Below, one piece after another: positions 25,129-36,400 of a stretch of DNA of 64,000 bases; within the stretch, counting starts at the first letter, position 1; each line of letters begins with the position of its first letter. The notes beneath the pieces were generated by a model. It was not told the DNA's origin. It saw only the letters and a program-made list of their open reading frames with translations, and searched no databases. This stretch comes from Curvibacter microcysteis (GTDB taxonomy: Bacteria > Pseudomonadota > Gammaproteobacteria > Burkholderiales > Burkholderiaceae_C), in NCBI RefSeq assembly GCF_028649435.1, contig NZ_JAQSIN010000004.1; one strand, given 5' to 3'. A program made the position numbers and the translations under genes.

Positions 25129-26291
25129 CACGGGGCCTTCGCGGGCGAGGCCGGGGCCTTGGGTGGCGCGGCTTCTTCCTGGCCCAGGCCTTGCCAAACA
25201 CCCTTGAGCGCAGCCGTGCCCTTGACCACCACCGCGTCGCCCGCGCGCAGGCCGCTGAGCACGGTCACACGCGCGCCGCCCCCGGGCGCCAGGGTCACGG
25301 CCACCGGCTCATAGCCCTTGGCGCGCTGCACAAACACGTGGGGCTGGCCGCTGTGCTGCACCACGGCCTCGGCCGGGATGCTGAGCGCGCTCGCGCCCTT
25401 GGGCGCACCGGCCGCGGCACCGCGCAGTTGCACAAACTGGTTCAGGCGCAGGCAGTTTTCGCTGCCCGAGAAGTCAGCCCGCAAGAGCGCGGACTGGCTG
25501 CTGCTGCTGACCTGGGGCGTGATGGCGGCCAGGCGCGCGGGCGTCTTGCAGCCGTCCACTTGCAGGCTTTGGCCGACCTGCAGCCAAGGCAGTTGCTGTT
25601 GGCTGGCCTGCACCTCGATGCTGAGCCGGCCGGCCCGCGCCAGGCGGGCCACGGGCATGCCGGCTTCCAGGCGCTGGCCTGGGCTGGCGTCCAGGCCCAG
25701 CACGGTGCCGGCGGCGGGCGCCAGCAGGGTCAGGTGCGGGTCGAGCTGGCGCTGCTGCAGCTGGCGCGCCGACAGGCCGGCCAGTTGCAAGGCCTGGGTC
25801 TTCTCGTCCAGCGAGACCTGGGCCATGCGGGCGTGGCTGCGGGTCTCGCGCAGGCGCTGCTCGGCGATGATGCCTTCGGCAAACAGCTGCTCGTCGCGCT
25901 GCAGGCGTTCGCGCGCCAGCTGGGACTGGGCTTCGGCGTGCAGCCAGTCGCGCTGCCACTCGATGAGCTGGGGGCTGAGCAGGCGCGCCACCGGCGTGCC
26001 GGCGGCCACGCTCTGGCCGGGGGTGACCAGCACGGCCTGCACCACAGCGGCCAGCGGGGTGCTGACCATGTCGCTGGCCTGGCTGGGCAGCACCACCGTG
26101 CCTTGCAGCACCAGGTTGCGTTGGGCTTCGTCGGCGCTGGCGGGGGTGGCGGCCTGGGTGCGCAGGCCGGCCGCCTCGGCTTGTGCGGCGCTCAGGGCCA
26201 GCAGCTCGGCCGCGCGCAAGGGCTGGGCGGGCAGCAGGGCCAGCAGGCAGGCACCGAACAGGGTGCTGGCAGAAAGGGCTGGGAGGTTCAT
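25128..26291 (-). CDS. RND periplasmic adaptor (HlyD/CusB-like, system 2)
   Basis: A 387-residue membrane-fusion protein with a cleavable signal peptide (MNLPALSASTLFGACLLALL...LRAAE), lipoyl halves around PLAAVVQAVLVTPGQSVAAG and APAAGTVLGLDASPGQ, a helical hairpin between them, and a C-terminal beta-barrel. Unlike the adaptor of system 1 it has no lipobox. The start at ATG 26291 is 50 nt from the kinase stop, and that interval contains an 11-bp-phased direct repeat. Confidence 0.88.
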   Translation of the reverse strand: MNLPALSASTLFGACLLALLPAQPLRAAELLALSAAQAEAAGLRTQAATPASADEAQRNLVLQGTVVLPSQASDMVSTPLAAVVQAVLVTPGQSVAAGTPVARLLSPQLIEWQRDWLHAEAQSQLARERLQRDEQLFAEGIIAEQRLRETRSHARMAQVSLDEKTQALQLAGLSARQLQQRQLDPHLTLLAPAAGTVLGLDASPGQRLEAGMPVARLARAGRLSIEVQASQQQLPWLQVGQSLQVDGCKTPARLAAITPQVSSSSQSALLRADFSGSENCLRLNQFVQLRGAAAGAPKGASALSIPAEAVVQHSGQPHVFVQRAKGYEPVAVTLAPGGGARVTVLSGLRAGDAVVVKGTAALKGVWQGLGQEEAAPPKAPASPAKAP

Positions 26292-26333
26292 GGGGTGGTG
26301 TGTTTTTGTAACAGGTAGCCTAAGGCCCGGACC

Positions 26334-26350
26334 TGAATGTTTCATGAATG
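26334..26350. promoter_or_regulatory. 11-bp-phased TGAATG repeat before the system 2 adaptor gene
   Basis: TGAATG occurs at 26334 and 26345, 11 bp apart; on the minus strand this reads CATTCATGAAACATTCA. It overlaps the kinase stop and lies 43 nt before the adaptor start. A similar TTCA-N7-TTCA pair precedes the regulator gene, so it may be an internal site for that regulator. Confidence 0.45.
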
Positions 26351-27793
26351 GCCAGGCCGCGTTCCCGGCGGGGCCGGCGGCAGGTCCAGGCGCACTTCCA
26401 GGCCCGGGCCGTGGTCCCCGGACGGCCCGGGGGCGGGCGAGCACAGCGCAACCTGGCCGCCCTGGCGCTCGACGATGGTGCTGACGATGGACAGGCCCAG
26501 GCCATAGCCGGGCTGGGGAGGGCGGCGCGGGCCGGCCGCCGCCAGCGCGTCGGCGTCGGGTTGGCCTTGTTGGTGGCGGCGCAGCAGCTCGGCCTGGTGC
26601 TCGGGCGCGATGCCGGGGCCGTGGTCGCGCACGCTCAGGCGCGCGGGCAGGCCCACGCGGAGCACGATGGGGCCTTGCGGGGCATAGCGCACGGCGTTTT
26701 CCAGCAGGTTGCGCAGCACGATGGCCAGCGCGTCGGCGTCGCCCAGGGCCATCGCCTCACCCTCCTCGGGCACCTCCAGTTGCAGCCGGTCCATCAGGGC
26801 CGGGTCCAGCCAGAACTCTTGCGCCACGGCGGCGGCCAGCGGGCTCAGGGGCACGGGCTCGCGCGCCAGCGCGGCGCCGGATTCGGCGCGTGACAGCTGC
26901 AGCAGCTTTTCGGTGCGCCGGCTCAGCTGGGCCAGGGCGTCCTGGGCTTTTTGCAGTTCCTGGCGCAGCACGGCGTCGGGTTGTTGGCCGATCAGGTCTT
27001 GCAGGCCTTGCAGGCGCAGGCGGGCGGTGGCCAGCGGGGTGCGCAACTCGTGGGCGGCGTTGGCGGCCAGGGCGCGCTCGGTGTCCAGGGCGCCAGCCAG
27101 GCGCTGCAGCAGGTGGTTGCTGCGCTCGGTGATCTGCAGCAGCTCGGCGGGCAGGCCGGCACTGGACAGGGGGCTGAGGTTGCGGTCGCTGCGCTCGTGG
27201 ATCTGGTCGGCCAGCGTCGCCACGCTGGCCAGCTCCCGGCGGGTGATGTGGCGGATCAGCAGCGCCAGCAGCGGCAGCAGGCCCAGCAGGGGCAGCATCA
27301 GCGACAGCACGATGTCGAGCTGGGTGTGGCGCCGGTGGGCCAGCGCGTCGGCCACATGGATGCGGGCCTGGCTGACGGGGTGGGTCAGGCTGAAGACGCG
27401 CCAGTCGCCTTGCTCTGAAAAGCCGTAGCGCACGCTGGGCGCCAGCACCTGGGTGGGGGCGTCACCGGAGCGCAGCAGCAGCACGCCATCGGGGCTGGTG
27501 ATCTGGTAGATCAGGTGGTGCGGCTCCAGGTGCAGCGGGAAGTCCTGGCTGCGCTGGGGCGGGGCCTCGCCCAGCACCAGGCCGGCGCCATGCTCGGCGA
27601 GTTCATGGTTGACCAGGTCGAGCAGGCGCCAGGCGCTTTCGGACAGGGCGCTGTCGTAGACGTCATTGACCTCGGTGCGCACATACCAGGTGGTGCCCAG
27701 GGCGGTGAGCAGCCACAGGGCGCTGACCCACAGCACCAGGGGGCGGCTGAGCCGGGTGACCAGGCTGGGTGCGCGGGGCGGGGGGGTGTTCAT
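26342..27793 (-). CDS. Sensor histidine kinase (system 2)
   Basis: A 483-residue QseC/PmrB-like kinase: two membrane helices (about 18-38 and 158-182) flanking a periplasmic domain, HAMP-like segment, dimerisation box ANAAHELRTPLAT, and ATP-binding motifs LRNLLENAVRYA, VRDHGPGI and GYGLGLSIV. A Pro/Ala-rich loop (AAGPRRPPQPGYG) precedes the G2 box. Its start overlaps the regulator stop by 4 nt. It should sense metal in the periplasm and control the efflux genes downstream. Confidence 0.92.
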   Translation of the reverse strand: MNTPPPRAPSLVTRLSRPLVLWVSALWLLTALGTTWYVRTEVNDVYDSALSESAWRLLDLVNHELAEHGAGLVLGEAPPQRSQDFPLHLEPHHLIYQITSPDGVLLLRSGDAPTQVLAPSVRYGFSEQGDWRVFSLTHPVSQARIHVADALAHRRHTQLDIVLSLMLPLLGLLPLLALLIRHITRRELASVATLADQIHERSDRNLSPLSSAGLPAELLQITERSNHLLQRLAGALDTERALAANAAHELRTPLATARLRLQGLQDLIGQQPDAVLRQELQKAQDALAQLSRRTEKLLQLSRAESGAALAREPVPLSPLAAAVAQEFWLDPALMDRLQLEVPEEGEAMALGDADALAIVLRNLLENAVRYAPQGPIVLRVGLPARLSVRDHGPGIAPEHQAELLRRHQQGQPDADALAAAGPRRPPQPGYGLGLSIVSTIVERQGGQVALCSPAPGPSGDHGPGLEVRLDLPPAPPGTRPGHS

Positions 27794-28461
27794 GGCGGGC
27801 TGCCGGCCAGGCGGTAGCCCAGGCCGCGCAGGGTCTGGATGCGTTCACGCCCGATCTTGCGGCGCAGCTTGCTGATGAAGACCTCCAGCGTGTTGCTGTC
27901 GGTTTCGTCGTCAAAACCGTAGAGGGCGTCGAGCAGGCTGTCGCGGCTGTGGATGCGTTCCGGGCGGCTGGCCATGACGCGCAGCAAGGCCCATTCCTTG
28001 GCGGTCAGGTCCACCGGTTGGCCGTCCAGCAGCACGCGGTCGCGCGCCAGGTCGATGGCCAGGCTGCCCAGTTGCAGCACGGCGCCGTGGGGGCCGCCAC
28101 CGCCGCGTCGGCGCTCGACGGCGCGCAGCCGGGCCAGCAGTTCGTCGGCATCAAAGGGTTTGACCAGGTAGTCGTCGGCGCCCGCGTCCAGGCCGCGGAT
28201 GCGGTCGGTGATTTGGTCGCGCGCGGTCAGGATGATGACGCTGCAGTCCGGGTGCTGGCGTTGCAGCAGGGGCAGCAGGCTCAGCCCGTCGCCGTCGGGC
28301 AGGTGCAGGTCCAGCAGCAGCGCGCCCCAGTGGGCGGCGGGCAGGGCGGCCCGCGCCTGGGCCAGGGTGGCGGCGGTGTCCACCACAAAGCCCTTGCCGC
28401 GCAGATAGGCGCTCAGGGCCTCGGCCAGGGGGGCATCGTCTTCGATCAGCAGCAGTCTCAC
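27790..28461 (-). CDS. OmpR/QseB-family response regulator (system 2)
   Basis: A 223-residue regulator with acidic pocket IEDDAPL, phospho-Asp in LLLDLHLPDGDG, Lys in VKPFDADEL, and a winged-helix DNA-binding domain (LTAKEWALLRVMA, SNTLEVFISKLRRK, RGLGYRL). It is the first gene of the system 2 operon. Unlike the regulator of system 1, its receiver has no insertion. Confidence 0.93.
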   Translation of the reverse strand: MRLLLIEDDAPLAEALSAYLRGKGFVVDTAATLAQARAALPAAHWGALLLDLHLPDGDGLSLLPLLQRQHPDCSVIILTARDQITDRIRGLDAGADDYLVKPFDADELLARLRAVERRRGGGGPHGAVLQLGSLAIDLARDRVLLDGQPVDLTAKEWALLRVMASRPERIHSRDSLLDALYGFDDETDSNTLEVFISKLRRKIGRERIQTLRGLGYRLAGSPP

Positions 28462-28488
28462 GCAAGGCCTTTGGTTGGGGCCCTGGAT

Positions 28489-28532
28489 CTGAACACCTGC
28501 AGCTGAATCAGACCTGAACCCGGTGGTCTGAA
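28489..28532. promoter_or_regulatory. Four CTGAA repeats upstream of the system 2 regulator
   Basis: CTGAA occurs at 28489, 28503, 28514 and 28528, with spacings of 14, 11 and 14 bp. The middle pair reads TTCAGGTCTGATTCAG on the minus strand, the same TTCA-N7-TTCA form found before the adaptor gene. The cluster is 28-71 bp upstream of the regulator ATG, where an autoregulatory site would lie. Confidence 0.5.
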
Positions 28533-28600
28533 TTCTGCCTCAGGCGGCTGCCGAACAGGCGCGCCGCGCCGCCCCCCGGGCGCGGCCCGGGTTCAGCGCC

Positions 28601-29698
28601 TCACAGCGTGGGGTAGTCGGTGTAACCCGCTTCGCCGCCGCCGTAGTAGGTGGCGCGGTTGCCTTCGTTGTAGGGGCCGTTGCGGCGCAGGCGCTCCACC
28701 AGGTCGGGGTTGGCGATGAAGGGGCGGCCAAAGGCCACGATGTCGGCGCCCGCGGCCACGGCGGCGTCGGCCAGTTCACGGGTGTAGCTGTTGTTCACCA
28801 TCCAGGCGGCCTGGCCACCAGCGCTGCGGTAGGCGGTCTTGGCGGCGGCGTAGTCGAAGGGGCGGTCGGCCAGCTCGCGCGGGCCGCCGGTGGCGCCTTC
28901 GATGACGTGCACATAGGCCAGGCCCAGCGGGGCCAGCTCGCGCAGCACGTACTCGAACAGGGGCTGCGGGTCGGCGTCGATGACGTCGTTGGCCGGGGTC
29001 ACGGGCGAGAGGCGGATGCCGGTCTTGTCGCCACCGATTTCGGCCGTGATGGCGCGCGTGACTTCGAGCAGCAGGCGGGCGCGGTTCTCGATGGAGCCGC
29101 CGTAGGCGTCGGTGCGCTGGTTGCTGCCGGTCTTGAGGAACTGGTCGATCAGGTAGCCGTTGGCGGCGTGGATTTCCACGCCGTCAAAGCCAGCCTCGAT
29201 GGCGGCGCGGGCGGCCAGGCGGTAGTCTTCGACGATGCCGGGCAGCTCACTGAGTTCAAGCGCGCGCGGGGTGGAGGTGTCGACAAAGCCAGGCACGCCG
29301 TCCTTGATCAGCACGGTCTTGGTGTTGGCGCGGAGGGCCGAGGGCGCGACGGGGGCCCCGTTGTGGGGCTGCAGGTCGGTGTGCGAGACGCGGCCCACGT
29401 GCCAGAGCTGGACCACGATCTTGCCGCCGGCCGCGTGCACGGCGGTGGTGACCTTTTTCCAGCCTTCGATCTGCTCGGGTGCGTACAGGCCGGGCACGTC
29501 GGCATAGCCCTGGCCTTGGTGGCTGATGGCGGTGGCTTCGGTGATCAGCAGGCCGGCGCTGGCGCGCTGGGCGTAGTAGGTGGCGGTGATGGCCGCTGGC
29601 ACGGCGCCCGGCGCGCGGTTGCGCGTCAGCGGGGCCATGGCGATGCGGTTGGCCAGGTGCAGGCTACCGGCTTGGACGGGATCGAACAGAGTGGTCAT
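28601..29698 (-). CDS. Old Yellow Enzyme family alkene reductase (NemA-like)
   Basis: A 365-residue FMN-dependent NADPH oxidoreductase with a TIM barrel. It begins TTLFDPVQAGSLHLANRIAMAPLTR, with the substrate His/Asn pair and barrel motif EIHAANGYLIDQFL, then GGSIENRARL and the phosphate-binding IVAFGRPFIANPDL. Such enzymes reduce activated C=C bonds and nitro compounds. ATG 29698 is the expected start; the longer frame is not conserved. It is a single gene with no adjoining regulator of the TetR type. Confidence 0.92.
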   Translation of the reverse strand: MTTLFDPVQAGSLHLANRIAMAPLTRNRAPGAVPAAITATYYAQRASAGLLITEATAISHQGQGYADVPGLYAPEQIEGWKKVTTAVHAAGGKIVVQLWHVGRVSHTDLQPHNGAPVAPSALRANTKTVLIKDGVPGFVDTSTPRALELSELPGIVEDYRLAARAAIEAGFDGVEIHAANGYLIDQFLKTGSNQRTDAYGGSIENRARLLLEVTRAITAEIGGDKTGIRLSPVTPANDVIDADPQPLFEYVLRELAPLGLAYVHVIEGATGGPRELADRPFDYAAAKTAYRSAGGQAAWMVNNSYTRELADAAVAAGADIVAFGRPFIANPDLVERLRRNGPYNEGNRATYYGGGEAGYTDYPTL

Positions 29699-29937
29699 GG
29701 GACAAGGGTTCCTGAAAAACAGTGGTTGAGCAGATGGGGATGGGACGCTCAAACTCCAGGGCACAGCGTAGCCCGCCGTGAAAGAGCTCGCTTGTGCAAG
29801 ATCATGCACAAGGTGCTAGGCGCGGGCCTGTCGCCTCGGCGCCGCCCCAGCGTGTCACCCGCGTTGAGCGGGTGGGCGCGGCAGGCCCTACAGTGGCAGC
29901 ACAAGAACCGCCCCCACGGCGGACGGAGACATTGCCC

Positions 29938-31188
29938 ATGGCCTCATCCCCTGCTGCGCCCGGGTCGGCGCCTGCCCCCAGCCCCGCCCCGGAGGGCGAT
30001 CCCACCCTGCCTGCCACCGCGCTGGCTTTGGCCTTGTCGCTGGGGGCGGCGGTGTCGCTGGGCATCACGCGGTTTTCTTATGGGCTGTTGCTGCCCACCA
30101 TGCGCGCTGACTTGGACTGGTCTTACGCGCTGGCGGGCGGCATGAACACCGCCAATGCCCTGGGTTATTTGCTCGGCGCCCTGGCCATGCCGGCGCTGTT
30201 GCGCCGCCATGGGCCCGCTCGGCTGCTGCTGGGCGGGGCGCTGCTGGCCAGCGGCTTCATGGCCTGGAGTGGCTGGGTCACCGAGGCGGGGCCCTTGCTG
30301 CTGCAGCGCCTGTTGGCGGGCGCGGCCAGCGCCCTGGTGTTTGTCGCGGGTGGCTTGCTGGCGGCCCGGCTGGGGGCTTTGCAGCCGCGCCGGGCGGGCT
30401 GGTTGCTGGGGCTTTATTACGGGGGCACGGGCTTTGGCATTGTGTTGTCGGCCTTCCTGGTGCCGGTGGTGTTGGACGCCGCTGCGGCGCAGGCCCATGC
30501 CTGGCGCTATGCCTGGTGGGCGCTGGCTTTGGCCAGTGTGTTGGCCAGCGGGGTGCTGGCCTGGCCGGCCCGTCGCCTGGCGCAGCTGCTGCCACCCGCA
30601 GCGGCCTCGGCCCCCCGCCCGCCACGCCTGGCCTGGCGGCCGCTGGCGCCGGCCTTGCTGGGCTACACCGCTTTTGGCGTGGGCTACATTGGCTACATGA
30701 CTTTTGTGGTGGCGCTGCTGCGCGAGCAAGGCGTGGCGGCGCCGCGCATCACGCTGTTCTATGCCTTGCTGGGCTTGGCGGTGCTGGCGTCGTCCCGGCT
30801 GTGGGCGGGTTTGCTGGACCGGGCCCGGGGCGGTGGCGCGCTCGCCACTTTGAACGCTTTGCTGGGCGTGGCGGCCATCATCCCGGTGTGCACCGATTGG
30901 TGGCCGGCCTTGCTGGCCTCGGGGCTGTTGTTTGGCGGGGTGTTCTTGTCGGTGGTGGCGTCGACCACGGCCCTGGTGCGGCACAACCTGCCCGCGCCGC
31001 TGTGGGGGGCGGGCATCACGGCGTTCACGGTGGTGTTTGCGGCGGGGCAGATCCTGGGGCCCACGGCGGTGGGCTGGATCGCCGACGGGCCTGGCGGCTT
31101 GTTGCGCGGCCTGGTGTTTTCAGCCCTGGCCTTGTGGCTGGGGGCCGGCTTGGCCTGGCGCCAGCAGCCTTTGCCGCAGGGGTCTTGA
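29938..31188 (+). CDS. MFS transporter, YbfB/YjiJ family
   Basis: A 416-residue protein with 12 hydrophobic segments. GITRFSYGLLLPTMRADL near the start and GYLLGALAMPALLRRHG in the second and third helices are typical of YbfB/YjiJ transporters. The start at ATG 29938 gives an Ala/Pro-rich cytoplasmic leader of about 30 residues. It lies divergent from the alkene reductase, 239 bp apart, with a small hairpin (CACCCGC...GCGGGTG, 29856-29874) between. The substrate is unknown. Confidence 0.85.
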   Translation: MASSPAAPGSAPAPSPAPEGDPTLPATALALALSLGAAVSLGITRFSYGLLLPTMRADLDWSYALAGGMNTANALGYLLGALAMPALLRRHGPARLLLGGALLASGFMAWSGWVTEAGPLLLQRLLAGAASALVFVAGGLLAARLGALQPRRAGWLLGLYYGGTGFGIVLSAFLVPVVLDAAAAQAHAWRYAWWALALASVLASGVLAWPARRLAQLLPPAAASAPRPPRLAWRPLAPALLGYTAFGVGYIGYMTFVVALLREQGVAAPRITLFYALLGLAVLASSRLWAGLLDRARGGGALATLNALLGVAAIIPVCTDWWPALLASGLLFGGVFLSVVASTTALVRHNLPAPLWGAGITAFTVVFAAGQILGPTAVGWIADGPGGLLRGLVFSALALWLGAGLAWRQQPLPQGS

Positions 31189-31320
31189 GGGCTTGGAACG
31201 GGGCTTGATCAAGACGGTCGGTTTTTATCAATGTACGACTGTATTGGTGTGACCCTGCTTTTCAGAGTAGGCGCAGACACCCATAATGAATCGACAACTA
31301 TCACACTCGGGGAGAAACTC

Positions 31321-32477
<1,157 letters not shown>

Positions 32478-32481
<4 letters not shown>

Positions 32482-33407
32482 GTCGCGGGCCGGGCCTGGA
32501 GGCGTCCCGGCCCTTGGCGGCAACGGCGGGACCTGGGCGGCTGTGGGGCTGGGCTTTCTTGCTGGTGGTGGCCGCCCTCGCCATGCTGGGGGCCTGGTGG
32601 CTGTGGCACGACGGTTCGGTGCAGCGCGTGGAGGCGGCCGGGGTGCTGCGGGTGGGTTACGCGCTGGAGGCGCCCTATGCCGACCTGGGGCCCCGCGGCG
32701 AGGTCACGGGCGAGTCACCCGAGTCGGCCCGCCTGATTGCCGCAGCGGCAGGCTTGCCACCCATTGAGTGGGTGCACACCGAGTTTGACAAGCTGATCAG
32801 CGGCTTGCGTGCGCGCCGCTTCGATGTGGTGGCCTCGGGCTTGTTCATCACGCCGGAGCGCAGCCGGCAGGTGCTGTTCTCTGACCCCTCCTTGTGCGTG
32901 CGCCCGGGCTGGTTGGTGCGCCGCGACAACCCCTTGCGCCTGGGGGGGCGCTACGAGGACATGCTCGACCAGCATGGCTTTCGCATCGCGGTGGTGCAGG
33001 GCTCGGTCGAGGCCAGTCGCCTGGCCAGCCGGGGCGAGTTGCTGGCCCTGCCCGATGCGAAGTCGGGCCAGCTGGCGGTCTTGCAAGGGCTGGCGCCCGC
33101 GCTGGCTTTGTCTTGGCCCACCGTGCGTCTCCTGGCGGCTGAGCCTTCGGGCCGCTTGTTGGCCTTGCCAGCCCATGGCGATGGGCCCGCGCCCCTGGCC
33201 GCCGCCCTGAGCAGCCCGGGCCCTTGTGCCCCCGATGCCGATCGGGTGGCGTTTGCCTTCCACCCCGAGGACCGTGCGTTGCAAGCGCGTTGGAATCAGG
33301 CCCAGGCGGCCTGGTTGGGCCAAGCCGCGCATGTGCAGCTCTTGAACCGCTTCGGCCTGGGCGCCGAAGACCTGCCTCACCCCTCTTCAGCGACCCGCAG
33401 CGATTGA
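32478..33407 (+). CDS. Membrane-anchored amino-acid-type solute-binding domain protein
   Basis: A 309-residue protein with one N-terminal membrane helix (about 22-43, LLVVAALAMLGAWWLW) and a periplasmic SBP_bac_3-type domain (VLRVGYALEAPYADLG...GESPESARLIAAAAG...FDVVASGLFITPERSRQVLFS). The start is TTG 32478: AGGAGG lies 6 nt upstream and TTGA overlaps the stop of the HD-GYP gene. No ABC permease or ATPase gene is near, so it is more likely a ligand sensor than a transport component. It may feed the hybrid kinase encoded 5 nt downstream. Confidence 0.85.
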
Positions 33408-33411
33408 GACC

Positions 33412-36400
33412 ATGAACTCTGCCCCCCGGACCCCTCTTCTGACGCGTTACCGGGTGCCTCGGCGGCTGGTGGTGTTGGTCATGACCTCGATCCTGGTGTG
33501 CGCCACCATGGGCGGTCTGCACGCTTACCAGCAACACCGCCTGGCCTTGGCGCACCAGCGTTTGCAGGCCCTGTCCCAAGCGCACGATGACCTGGTGCAA
33601 GGCTTTTTGCACCTGACCCTGGCCGGCGGCCCGGACACGCCCTGGCAGGCCAGCCGGGGCGAGGTCTTGCTGAACCAGGCCCTGCGCGAGTACGAGCAGG
33701 CCTTGCAACACCTGCCCGAGCCCATCCCCGGCGAGTTGGGCGTGCAGGCCGAGCTGGTGCAGGTGCGGGTGCTGCTGGCGCAGCGCACATCGGCGCCGGG
33801 CACGGCCGGACGACCTGCGGCACAGGACCTGCCCTTGCGCCTGGCCCTGCACCGCTTGCAGGACGAGGTCGAGCACCTGGAGCACTGGCTGGCGCAGCGC
33901 ACCGAACAGCTGTCAGAGCGCCTGAACCAGGCGTTCTACATTGACCTGCTGGCCTCTTTGCTGCTGTGGCTGGCGATCAGCCAGGCCATGCTGCGCTCGG
34001 ACCGGGTGCGTGCCGCGGTGCTGCGGCGCCTGCGTGAAAGCGAGTTGCGGCACCGCACCATCGTGTCGGCGCTCAGCGAGGGGGTGCTGGTGTTTTCTGC
34101 GACGCGGCAGATCGTGGCCGCCAACCCCTCGGCCGAGCGCATTCTGGGTTACCGCCTGGAGAACATGCTGTCCTGGCCGCTGGAGCGCTGGGATGTGGTG
34201 GACGAGGCCGAGCGGCCCTTGACCCCGGACGAGTTGCCCTTGAGCCGCGTGCTGCTCACCCAGGCCCCGGTGCACAACGTCTTGCTGGGCTGTGTCCGCC
34301 ACGATGGCGAGCGCCTGTGGCTCAACGTGAATGCCGAGCCCCTGCACGACCCGGTCAGCGGGGCGCTGGACGGCGTGCTGTTGTCCTTCACCGATGTCTC
34401 GGAGGCGCGCCGAACCGCCGCCGAGCTGGCCCAGCACCGAGACCGCCTGGAAAGCCTGGTGGAGGCCCGCACGCGCGACCTGCACCAGGCCGTGGAGGCG
34501 CGCCTGGCCAGCGAAACCCGGGCCCAGGTCGTGACCGACAACCAGCCCGAGCTGGTGGCCTATTGGGACCGCGATCTGCGCCTGCGTTTTGCCAACCGCG
34601 CCTACCTGAACTGGTTTGGCCGGAGCGCCGAGGAGGTGTTGGGCAAGACCGTCAGCGAAGTCTTGGGCGAAGACTTTTTTCAGCGCCAGAAGCCGCAAAT
34701 TGAGCGCATCTTGGCGGGAGAAGCGCAAACCGGCGACTATGAAATGCCCGGTGGGGAGAACCGTTCAGCCCATTTCTTGGTCACCCGCTTGCCCGACCGG
34801 CGCGGCGACGAGGTGCTGGGCTATTACTTCTTTGCCACCAATATCTCCCCCCTCAAAGAGGCCGAGGCACGCCAGCAGGCGCTCAATCAAAGCCTGCGCG
34901 AGACCGAGCAGTTCTTGCGCATGGTGGCCGACAACATCCCGGGCCGGGTGGCCTACTGGGGCGCTGATCTGCGCTGCAAGTTCGTCAACAAGGGCTTTTG
35001 CGATTGGTTTGGCCTGGACCGGGATCAGGTCACGGGCCAGAGCCTGGACGAGATTTTTGGCTCCGAGCGCCGCCAGCGCCTGGGTGAGCCGGTGGCCCGC
35101 GCCTTGGCGGGTGAGCCCCAGCATTTTGAACGGGCCGAGACCAGCGCCAGCGGCCGCTTTGCCATCACGCAACTGCACTACACCCCGGACTGGCGCGATG
35201 GCGTGGTCCAGGGCTTTTTTGTCCTGGCCACCGACATCACCGAGCTCAAGCAAACTGGCCAACGCCTGCATGAACTCAACGAGGAGCTGGCCCAGGCGCG
35301 TGACCGAGCCGAGGGCGCGGCGCGCGCCAAGGGGGCCTTCCTGGCGAACATGAGCCACGAGATCCGCACCCCGATGAACGCCATCATCGGCCTGACTTAC
35401 CTGATGCAGCGCGACCTGAGCGACCCGGTGGCGCGCGAGCGCCTGGGCAAGGTGGACGATGCGGCCCGCCACCTGTTGGGCATCATCAGCGACATCCTGG
35501 ACCTGTCCAAGATCGAGGCGGGCAAGCTGTCCCTGGAGACCATGGACTTTGCGCTCGACACCTTGCTGTCGCGCACCTGCTCCCTGGTGCTGGACCGGGC
35601 GCGCGAAAAAGGCCTGGAGATGGTGTTGGACACCGAGGGCTTGCCGCGCATGGCGCGGGGCGATCCGACCCGGCTGTCACAGGCCTTGCTCAACTTGCTC
35701 AGCAATGCGGTCAAGTTCACCGAGCGTGGCTCGGTGCTGCTGCGCGCACGCTGCAAGTCCATGCCTGCGGCGGCGGGTGAGGCCGCCGGCCTGCAGCTGC
35801 GTTTTGATGTCATCGACACGGGCATCGGCATCGCGCCCGATCGCCTGGACCACATGTTCAGCGCGTTTGAGCAGGCCGACTCGTCCACCACCCGCCGCTT
35901 TGGTGGCACCGGCCTGGGCCTGGCCATCACGCGCCACCTGGTGCAGCTGATGGGGGGCGAGGTGGGGGTGGTCAGCACGCCGGGGCAGGGCAGCAGCTTC
36001 TGGATCACGGTGCAGTTGCAGGCCGCGACGGTCGAGCCCGAGCCGCTGTCCTTGCAGGGCCTGGTCGGCCTGCGGGCGCTGCTGGTGGATGACTTGCGCG
36101 AGGCCCGAGAGGCCTTGACCGACATGCTGCGCCAACTGGGGCTGCGTGCCGACGCCGCCGACTCAGGCCAGGCCGCGCTGGCCTTGACCGGCCAGGCCGA
36201 AGCGGCGGGCGACCCTTACCAGGTGGTGCTGCTGGACTGGCTGATGCCGGGCATGGACGGCTTGCAGACCATCCGCGCCTTGCGCGCCCAGCATGGCCTG
36301 AGCGCCCCGGCCTGCTTGCTGGTCAGCGCGGCCCCCGACCGCCAGGTGCGCGAGGAGGCCCAATCCTTGGGCGTGCCCCTGGTGCTGGAAAAGCCGGTGT

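Noticed and set aside
28568..28600. GC-rich inverted bases after the alkene reductase as a terminator
   Set aside because: Pairing is poor and there is no T-run on either strand.
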